This document shows positions 59,142 to 64,000 of a stretch of 64,000 nucleotides of DNA, piece after piece. The position numbers and the translations under genes were made by a program. The DNA comes from a virus. Where the stretch lies: positions 40,854-104,853 of IMG/VR virus record IMGVR_UViG_3300046459_000427; one strand, written 5' to 3'. Every line of letters starts with the position of its first letter. The first letter of the stretch is position 1. The notes below the pieces were generated by a model. It searched no databases and was not told the DNA's origin. It worked only from the letters and a program-made list of their open reading frames with translations.

Positions 59142-59171
59142 AGCCTACACCCGCGCAAGCGGTATCGACAA
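59142..59171 (-). promoter_or_regulatory. Leftward promoter TTGTCG-18-TAGGCT
   Basis: On the - strand TTGTCG (59171-59166) and TAGGCT (59147-59142), spacer 18, 30 bases before the 98-aa gene. Its -35 region overlaps that of the rightward promoter. Confidence 0.45.
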
Positions 59172-59194
59172 CCCGCTTGACGTGGGAGTAGAGT
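59165..59194 (+). promoter_or_regulatory. Rightward promoter TCGACA-18-TAGAGT
   Basis: On the + strand TCGACA (59165-59170) and TAGAGT (59189-59194), spacer 18, 34 bases before the rightward gene at 59228. Same hexamers as the promoter at 20560, in opposite orientation. Confidence 0.55.
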
Positions 59195-59227
59195 AGGCAT
59201 CCTTGACAGGCAGACGAGGAGCACACC

Positions 59228-59446
59228 ATGGGCATGTACCCGATGCAGGACCCGGAGAAGTGCCCAAAGTGCGGACGGGACCTTAAAGAAGATCCCAAGC
59301 CGGAGAGGGTGCAGGTCAAAGACTTTCCGGCCGAGGTAACGTACGCAATGGATCCGGTCTGTGGGGGGCGCTGGCACGTATGGGACAAAACCTCTCCGCT
59401 GCGGAAGCAGGCACAACCCTTCGTGGATGGAGACCCTGATGACTGA
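59228..59446 (+). CDS. Small zinc-ribbon protein, 72 aa
   Basis: First rightward gene. ATG follows AGGAG by 7 bases. CPKCGRDLKED and VCGGRWHVWDK give two pairs of metal ligands; the tail is acidic. No further family assignment. It is followed with overlap by a small membrane-protein gene. Confidence 0.7.
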   Translation: MGMYPMQDPEKCPKCGRDLKEDPKPERVQVKDFPAEVTYAMDPVCGGRWHVWDKTSPLRKQAQPFVDGDPDD

Positions 59447-59696
59447 CAACTTTCACATCACCAGCGCAATACACCAGACTGCCAACGCGCTCAACCCGCC
59501 CGAGGGCTACGACCCGACGATGGACGCCATGCAGCACCAGTTGATGCGCGAGCAGCACGACTTCTACACCAACCAGCAGTCCACCCAGTCCTTCGAGGGC
59601 TTCGGCGGCTTGCAGGGCCTCAAGGAGGCCGCGACGGGCTTTGCGATCCTCATCATCATCGGGCTGTTCATCAAGTTCGTCCTCGGCTGGAGCTGA
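59439..59696 (+). CDS. Small C-terminally anchored membrane protein, 85 aa
   Basis: ATG at 59439 with GGAG 6 bases upstream, overlapping the previous gene by 8 bases. Polar Gln/His-rich N-terminus (MQHQLMREQHDFYTNQQ) and one transmembrane helix at residues about 66-83 (GFAILIIIGLFIKFVLGW). Function unknown; a superinfection or anti-host membrane role is possible but not shown. Confidence 0.65.
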   Translation: MTDNFHITSAIHQTANALNPPEGYDPTMDAMQHQLMREQHDFYTNQQSTQSFEGFGGLQGLKEAATGFAILIIIGLFIKFVLGWS

Positions 59697-59703
59697 TCAG
59701 CCC

Positions 59704-59748
59704 AGCACAAAGCCCCACCTGCTCAGTGAGCAGGTGGGGCTTTGTGCT
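59704..59748. terminator. Very strong bidirectional terminator
   Basis: Perfect 22-base inverted repeat, arms 59704-59725 and 59727-59748, with GC-rich core and A/T flanks. It separates convergent transcripts: the rightward membrane-protein gene and the leftward tyrosine recombinase. Confidence 0.9.
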
Positions 59749-59751
59749 GTC

Positions 59752-60828
59752 CTACTGCGCCCGGCGCAGCGGGACGACGTTCTCCTGGCTGACCATCGCG
59801 GTCAGGAAGGCCCTGCCCTTCATCGTCTCGTCACGGCGCTTGCGCTCCGAGGACAGTCCCAGGTAGCGCTCGGTGGTGGCCATGTTCGAGTGGTGCAGCA
59901 GGGCCGAGACCGTACGCAGCCCTGCGTCGTAGCCCAGCTCTGTGGACAGCGAGTCGAAGTACGCCCTCGCCACCGCACGCCGGATGGTGTGGGTGCCCTC
60001 GTACCGTGTCGGCAGGCCCACCGATCCCAGCGCGTGCTTGACGATCTTCTCAGTGCGCTGCACCGGCCGGTCCGGGTGCCACACGAACGGTGTGCGGACG
60101 TAGACCCTCTGGCCGGTCGCCTCGTCGAGGTAGTGGGTGGAGATGGTGTTCCCCGTCCGGGCCGGGAACAGGTAGTCGTCTGCGCGCAGCGGTCGGCCCA
60201 GCAGCTCGGCGTACTCGACCAGCCACAGGCGCAGCTCGCGCTCCAGGTCGGCCGTCAGCGGCATCTCGTCCTCCTCCCGCGTCTTGACCACGGTCACGAA
60301 GACCTCCGACCGCGCGAAGTCGACGTCCCCGACCCGCATGCCCGTGATTTCTGAGGCGCGGCAGGCGGTGTTGATCGCGGTCGCGAGGTAGGCCCGGTGC
60401 ATCGCGCACTCTGCCTGGTCCAGGAGCTGGAGCAGGATCGAGGGTGGGGGCTGCTGGCGGCTCTTCTTCGGTTCCGGCAGGGGTTCGATGCCGGTCAGGT
60501 AGTTGTCCAGGGCGGTGAAGCCGCTGTTCTTGCAGTAGGTGAAGAACACCTTCAGCCGGGCGCGGTAGTTGTTGTGGGTGCTGGGGCCGACGGCCTCGCG
60601 GATCGGCTGGCCCTTGATGCGGGTGGAGTGGGTGTCCATGATCCCGCCCGGCCCGTAGAAGAAGTCGCGGACCTGCTTGGCGGAGAGCTGGGAGAAGTCG
60701 GGGTTGCCCAGGTGCTCGGCGAAGCGGGGCAGCAGGGTGGTGTCGACGCGCATGGTGTTGTCGGCCTTGCCGGAGCGTTCCCTGGTCTCCAGGTACTCCT
60801 CGACGGCGCTGCGCAGTGCGATGGTCAC
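59752..60828 (-). CDS. Tyrosine recombinase (integrase/XerC-like)
   Basis: 358 aa. The catalytic residues are Arg157 (ACRASEI), Lys182 (VKTREED), His280-x-x-Arg283 (THTIRR), His312/313 (LLHHSNMATTE) and Tyr322 (ERYLG), a complete set. The N-terminal SAM-like core-binding domain starts AVEEYLETRERSGK. It may integrate the phage or resolve dimers; a large serine recombinase lies only 400 bases away, so their division of labour is unclear. The GTG start at 60828 has AGGAGG upstream. No Leu-His-Thr element. Confidence 0.92.
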   Translation of the reverse strand: MTIALRSAVEEYLETRERSGKADNTMRVDTTLLPRFAEHLGNPDFSQLSAKQVRDFFYGPGGIMDTHSTRIKGQPIREAVGPSTHNNYRARLKVFFTYCKNSGFTALDNYLTGIEPLPEPKKSRQQPPPSILLQLLDQAECAMHRAYLATAINTACRASEITGMRVGDVDFARSEVFVTVVKTREEDEMPLTADLERELRLWLVEYAELLGRPLRADDYLFPARTGNTISTHYLDEATGQRVYVRTPFVWHPDRPVQRTEKIVKHALGSVGLPTRYEGTHTIRRAVARAYFDSLSTELGYDAGLRTVSALLHHSNMATTERYLGLSSERKRRDETMKGRAFLTAMVSQENVVPLRRAQ

Positions 60829-60945
60829 GCTTCCTCCTTGTGCGGGGTGTCTGCGTGCTCGAATGTACCCACGTCAAGGACTTTCCGCAAGCCTCTTCAC
60901 AAGGCCCGATAGACGTAACTAAGAAGCCGTAGTATGGTTCGCGTT

Positions 60946-61110
60946 ATGGACAACGCAGAGATCATCGACATCACGTCGCTTCATACCGACTCCCATGCGG
61001 AGCGCCCCAAGTCGACCCTGACCATCACCCGTCGCTCCTGGAGCACCGAGGACCGTCGGCGCCTCGCCACCCTCCTCTTCGGCCCCCGCCCGGGGGAGGA
61101 TGCCGCCTAG
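60946..61110 (+). CDS. Small rightward protein, 54 aa, with the dispersed element
   Basis: ATG at 60946, TAG at 61108-61110. It reads MDNAEIIDITSLHTDSHAER, then PKSTLTITRRSWSTEDRRRL and ATLLFGPRPGEDAA. A TAGTAT hexamer at 60930-60935 leaves only a very short leader, so the mRNA may be leaderless. The Leu-His-Thr element is at residues 12-14 in the + orientation, matching the gene's direction. Small basic proteins beside integrases are often excisionases or regulators; no helix-turn-helix is evident. Confidence 0.55.
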   Translation: MDNAEIIDITSLHTDSHAERPKSTLTITRRSWSTEDRRRLATLLFGPRPGEDAA

Positions 61111-61160
61111 AGAAACAAGCTGCACAAACAACTTGACATCCGATAGTCTCCAGGGCAGTA

Positions 61161-61199
61161 AGAAACCCCAGCAGGGATTGGGCCCTGCTGGGGCTTTCT
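61161..61199. terminator. Terminator/attenuator before the serine recombinase
   Basis: Inverted repeat CCCCAGCAGGG (about 61166-61176) and CCCTGCTGGGG (61183-61193), extended by AGAAA and CTTTCT flanks. It lies between a candidate promoter (TGCACA-17-TAGTCT, about 61122-61150) and the recombinase start at 61224, so it would block or attenuate recombinase transcription. A second small hairpin AGTCTC..GAGACT lies at 61206-61219. Confidence 0.6.
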
Positions 61200-61223
61200 C
61201 AGTACAGTCTCGGGAGACTGACC

Positions 61224-63254
61224 ATGCGTAAGTCAACACTGCCCAGGCAGCGCCGTGCAACTCTCCGCATCGCGATCTACCTGCGGGTATCCACCGTCAA
61301 GCAGCTCGAAGGCTACGGGCTCTCCACGCAGGACGCTCTGTGCCGGGCCACGGTCGGCCTGAAGTTCGCGAGCCAGCCCTACGAGATCGTCGAGGTCTTC
61401 ACCGACGGGGGCGTCTCCGGCAAGCTGGCCTCCCGCCCCGAGTTCGACCGCATGAACGCGATGATCGCCGCCAAGCTGATCGACGTCGTCGTGATGGCCA
61501 AGCTGGACCGCGTCGGCCGCACGATGGAGGACATCCACCAGTGGGTGTTCGACACCACGAAGACGCACAAGGTCCGCGTCATCACCGCAGACAGCCGACT
61601 CGACAGCCACGACGACATGTTCAAGCTGATGCTGTCCATCCTGTCCTGGATGGCCGACATGGAGCACATCCTGATCAAGGAGCGCACCATGTCCGGCCGC
61701 GAGGCGAAGCTGTCCGAAGGTAAGTGGGCACTCGGCGTCCCGCCGTTCGGCTTCTCCCTGAAGGGCAAGGGCCGCGACGCGGAGCCGGTCAAGAACGACG
61801 AGGAAGCCCGCACCCTGGAACTCGCCGTCGAGTACCTGGTCGACATGGGCAAGAACCTCGCCGAGACCTGCGACGAGCTGAACAAGACGGGCAGGCCCAC
61901 GCGTATGGGGCGCCCCTGGAACAGCACCTCTCTCCGCAAGATCATCATGGGCAACGCCATTCAGGGCTTCGTGCGCTTCCGTGACCCCGACAGCGGCCTG
62001 TCCGAGGCGGAGCGGGACGAGGAAGGCAACTTCGTCCACGGGGATACCCACGAAGTCAAGATGCCGCAGATCCTGCCCCCGGAGCGCGTCAACGCCGCCC
62101 GTGCGGCCGTCAAGCGGATGTCGTGGCACAAGGCGAATGCGACCAGCCGGGATTACCTCCTGACCAAGCGGATCATCTCTCGCTGCGGGTCCACATACAC
62201 CGGGGCCCAGAACACCTTGGCTGAAAGGGCAGCCGCTTACCGCTGCAACGGCTCCGTCGGCCACGACACCCGGGGCAAGGCGAAGTGCGGCTGCACACAG
62301 ATCCAGGCAGAAGCTATCGAGAAGTTCGTGTGGGACGCCGTCGTAATCGGCTTGAAGGACCGCGAGAACCTGCGGGGGCTCGCCGACCAGTGGCTCGGTG
62401 CTATTCCCGAGCGCTCGGAGTCCTACCGAAAGAAGATCGACGAGCTGGAACGCCTGATCGATAAGAAGCGAAAGTCCCGCAAGTCGAAGCTGCTGGCCAT
62501 GCTCGCTTCCGACGCCTTCACCGACGACGCTGGGAACGTCGACCAGGAGATGCTGAACGAGATCAAGGAGACCCTGACCAAGCAGGAGCAGGACCTCGAA
62601 AAGGAACTCAAGTCAGTGCGGAGCTGGCTGGCCGAGGCGGAATCCGAGGAGCAGCGCGTGGCAGACGTTCTCTCCCTGGCCGACCAGATTTCCCCGCGCC
62701 TGGAAGAGCTGACTTCGAGGCAGCGCCGGGATGTGGTCGAGCTGTTCGATGTGCAGGTGTACGTCAAGGAGTCGGCGCATACCGGAGTCCTGCGCCCGAG
62801 CGTCGTGGAGAAGTTCTTCACCGAGAAAGGGAAGCTGGTGCCGGACAAGCTGACGGACGAGCAGTGGGAGCGGATCGCTCACGTCATGCCGCAGCCGAAG
62901 GACGCGCGGGACGAGAAGCGGTGGCTGTCGCGGAGGCTGGTGCTCGACGCGATGTTCTACAAGGCACGGCACGCGCTGCGGTGGCCCGAGCTGCCGAAGG
63001 AGGTCCTGCCGACAACGGTGGCGAACCTGAAGCTGATGGCCGCGAAGCTGGTCGAGGAGGGCTACCTGGAGAAGGCCGTGGACCTGCTCGGGGACTACCC
63101 CGGTACCCCCGTGGGAGACCCTGTGCGGCTGCCCTCCCTGGACATCCGGCTGGCCCTGGCGGAGCAACTTACTTTGGATGAGTTGACCGTACCGACTTCT
63201 TGGATCCGGTATGGCTGCGAAGCTGAAAGTAAGTCTCAGCTTCTGGCCGCTTGA
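61224..63254 (+). CDS. Large serine recombinase with transposase-like C-terminal domain
   Basis: 676 aa. The catalytic domain has RIAIYLRVSTVKQLEGYGLS (Ser23) and VVMAKLDRVGRTMEDIHQWV (about 87-106), then a recombinase domain, a zinc-ribbon-like region, a coiled coil (about 395-475) and a C-terminal domain. The zinc region is degenerate: RCGSTYTGA has lost the second Cys of the usual CxxC, while YRCNGS and KCGC remain. From about residue 541, LTDEQWERIAHVMPQPKD and VLDAMFYKARHALRWPELP resemble the N-terminal DUF4096-type domain of IS5-family transposases. It likely acts on attP/attB with or instead of the tyrosine recombinase. Confidence 0.9.
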   Translation: MRKSTLPRQRRATLRIAIYLRVSTVKQLEGYGLSTQDALCRATVGLKFASQPYEIVEVFTDGGVSGKLASRPEFDRMNAMIAAKLIDVVVMAKLDRVGRTMEDIHQWVFDTTKTHKVRVITADSRLDSHDDMFKLMLSILSWMADMEHILIKERTMSGREAKLSEGKWALGVPPFGFSLKGKGRDAEPVKNDEEARTLELAVEYLVDMGKNLAETCDELNKTGRPTRMGRPWNSTSLRKIIMGNAIQGFVRFRDPDSGLSEAERDEEGNFVHGDTHEVKMPQILPPERVNAARAAVKRMSWHKANATSRDYLLTKRIISRCGSTYTGAQNTLAERAAAYRCNGSVGHDTRGKAKCGCTQIQAEAIEKFVWDAVVIGLKDRENLRGLADQWLGAIPERSESYRKKIDELERLIDKKRKSRKSKLLAMLASDAFTDDAGNVDQEMLNEIKETLTKQEQDLEKELKSVRSWLAEAESEEQRVADVLSLADQISPRLEELTSRQRRDVVELFDVQVYVKESAHTGVLRPSVVEKFFTEKGKLVPDKLTDEQWERIAHVMPQPKDARDEKRWLSRRLVLDAMFYKARHALRWPELPKEVLPTTVANLKLMAAKLVEEGYLEKAVDLLGDYPGTPVGDPVRLPSLDIRLALAEQLTLDELTVPTSWIRYGCEAESKSQLLAA

Positions 63255-63269
63255 CCTGCGGAAACACCG

Positions 63270-63306
63270 AAGGCCCCTCTCCCGACACCAGGGACTGAGG
63301 GGCCTT
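63270..63306. terminator. Terminator between convergent genes
   Basis: Perfect 10-base inverted repeat AAGGCCCCTC (63270-63279) and GAGGGGCCTT (63297-63306), followed by T-rich ends on both strands. It ends the rightward recombinase and the leftward 86-aa gene. Confidence 0.75.
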
Positions 63307-63308
63307 TC

Positions 63309-63569
63309 TCATGCCTCGCGCTTGCTCAGGACGTCCAGGACCCCGAGGAGGCTCTGTGCCCCCTGGTGGGCCTCCAGCAGGCTCTCGGGGGTCGACTGCT
63401 TGCGGTAGTCGTCCAGGGCCTTGGCGAGGCCGCTACCGACCGCGTCGGCCCAGTTGAGCACGTCGACCGTGGGGAGCCTGTCCAGCCGCTTGGCGGCCTT
63501 CGCGCGGACCGGGTCGATCTTCTCCTCGCCGCCACGGAGAAGTGCCCTCACATCAGTCCAAGAGCGCAT
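63309..63569 (-). CDS. Hypothetical protein, 86 aa
   Basis: Helical: WTDVRALLRGGEEKIDPVRA, KAAKRLDRLPTVDVLNWADA and LEAHQGAQSLLGVLDVLSK. The pattern of a short helix with a LN.AD..G..L pair is a common actinophage small protein of unknown function. It overlaps the upstream gene by 22 bases. Confidence 0.65.
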   Translation of the reverse strand: MRSWTDVRALLRGGEEKIDPVRAKAAKRLDRLPTVDVLNWADAVGSGLAKALDDYRKQSTPESLLEAHQGAQSLLGVLDVLSKREA

Positions 63570-63667
63570 AGTGCGTCGTACTCCTCGTCCATGTCGTCGG
63601 TCTTCTGGGCCACCATCCGGCGGGCCGCTGCCTTCTCTTCGTCGGTGTTCTCAGATGGCGAGTTCAT
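63548..63667 (-). CDS. Small acidic protein, 39 aa
   Basis: ATG at 63667 with GGAGG 6 bases upstream. Reads MNSPSENTDEEKAAARRMVA, then QKTDDMDEEYDALCALGLM. Overlaps its neighbours on both sides. No family can be named. Confidence 0.55.
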   Translation of the reverse strand: MNSPSENTDEEKAAARRMVAQKTDDMDEEYDALCALGLM

Positions 63668-63956
63668 CGAGTTCCTCCGCGTCGAAGCGGTGGGCGTGGT
63701 CGCGGATGTCGTCGGTCGAGAGGGCATTGCCATATCCCTGGAGGGCGGTGTAGAGAGCGTCGTTCTCATTCCGGTAGGTATTGCGCCATCGACCGAAGAC
63801 GATTCCCTTTCCGGCCCACACCTTGAGGATGAGGGACTTCGAGCGCCGGTATGGCGGTTCGATTTCGTCGGTCGGCGCGGTATGAAGAAGCGGCGTATGG
63901 GGGCGCAGGTTCACCGCGTGAACGAAGAAGGGCCCCACCCCATGTGTATTCGGCAT
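63651..63956 (-). CDS. Hypothetical protein, up to 101 aa
   Basis: The first 35 residues contain a Leu-His-Thr copy (PLLHTAPTDE, about 23-28). The rest reads SLILKVWAGKGIVFGRWRNT, then YRNENDALYTALQGYGNALS and DIRDHAHRFDAEELDELAI. The start is uncertain: no good ribosome binding site lies before ATG at 63956. No family. Confidence 0.55.
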   Translation of the reverse strand: MPNTHGVGPFFVHAVNLRPHTPLLHTAPTDEIEPPYRRSKSLILKVWAGKGIVFGRWRNTYRNENDALYTALQGYGNALSTDDIRDHAHRFDAEELDELAI

Positions 63957-64000
63957 GGGATGGAGCCTATTCTCCGGGCGGCCGGAAATGGTAAATCAGT

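Larger units (their letters stand above)
1121..63888. repeat. Dispersed 10-bp element RRTATGAAGY (sense GCTTCATACC), 26 copies
   Basis: Copies (+ strand read, start positions): 1121, 2768, 4034, 7379, 9013, 11789 (variant GGCATGAAGC), 12233, 13420, 14093, 18388, 19170, 19912, 20794, 23336, 23718, 25563, 26296, 28314, 28694, 30273, 39772, 46515, 50640, 53962, 63879; one in the opposite orientation at 60978. The opposite copy is in the only affected rightward gene. All can be read as CTT-CAT-A, coding Leu-His-Thr/Ile (Ala in 11789). Most lie within about 50 codons of a gene end or in a linker; 20 of 26 are in the first 31 kb. Found by eye; not an exhaustive scan. Confidence 0.85.

Noticed and set aside
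1121-63888. The dispersed element as antisense ATGAAG start codons
   Set aside because: Every copy reads GGTATGAAG on the antisense strand and could start a Met-Lys peptide, but there is no consistent ribosome binding site upstream and the antisense frames look like shadows. Not fully excluded.
1121-63888. The dispersed element as a CRISPR or tandem repeat array
   Set aside because: Copies are only 10 bp, 0.4 to 9 kb apart, with no regular spacers.
1-64000. tRNA genes or a suppressor tRNA for the CTT/CAT codons
   Set aside because: No cloverleaf-like segment with a T-loop was noticed by eye; a covariance-model scan would be needed to exclude one.

Overview
The window is part of the genome of a tailed bacteriophage, or an integrated prophage, of a high-GC actinomycete, most likely Streptomyces. 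The evidence is the very high GC content, GGAG-type ribosome binding sites, many GTG and TTG starts, a WhiB-like regulator, a flavin-dependent thymidylate synthase, an adenosylcobalamin-dependent ribonucleotide reductase, and a large serine recombinase. No host housekeeping gene, rRNA, tRNA or CRISPR array was seen. A tail sheath, gp19-type tube, gp25/W, J-like, D-like and gpX-like baseplate proteins point to a contractile (myovirus-type) tail. Terminase, portal and capsid genes exclude a free-standing contractile injection system.

Layout, from right to left because almost everything is transcribed leftward (- strand). 63.3-64.0 kb holds three small leftward genes. 59.2-63.3 kb is the integration/control module and the only place with rightward genes: two small rightward genes, a strong terminator, a leftward tyrosine recombinase, a small rightward gene and a rightward large serine recombinase. 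30.6-58.5 kb is the virion module in classical order: terminase, three small genes, portal, scaffold, major capsid protein, head-tail completion proteins, sheath, tube, tail assembly chaperone with a probable frameshifted extension, tape measure protein with two muralytic domains, baseplate, and tail/receptor proteins. Two membrane proteins (holin candidates) follow at 29.8-30.6 kb. 6.9-29.7 kb is replication and nucleotide metabolism: a charged protein, a winged-helix initiator-like protein with a probable origin inside its gene, helicase loader, DnaB-like helicase, primase, SNF2-type helicase, MerR-like regulator, a putative ssDNA-binding protein, DNA polymerase I, NrdJ, a RecA-like protein, a resolvase-like nuclease, WhiB, a Cas4-like nuclease, RNA ligase, ThyX, dNMP kinase and endonuclease VII. 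0-6.9 kb carries SpoVS, six small proteins of unknown role, a CHAP endolysin, a secreted transglycosylase-like protein, and a truncated nucleotidyltransferase-like gene at the left edge.

Coding density is very high. Genes often overlap by ATGA, GTGA or TGATG, and no gap longer than about 130 bases was found, so there are no sizeable empty stretches to describe. Gaps hold terminator hairpins and a few recognisable promoters of the TTGACA/TCGACA - 17 or 18 - TAGNNT type.

The most unusual signal is a 10-bp element, RRTATGAAGY read on the + strand (sense GCTTCATACC), found by eye 26 times. It always lies in the orientation of transcription, flipping in the one rightward gene that has it. In every copy it is read in the same frame, CTT-CAT-ACC/ATC, giving Leu-His-Thr/Ile (Leu-His-Ala in one variant). 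It occurs about once per affected gene, mostly near gene ends or in linkers. Two further copies lie in tiny upstream ORFs that overlap the starts of recA and of the replication initiator gene. I do not know of a described system that explains it.
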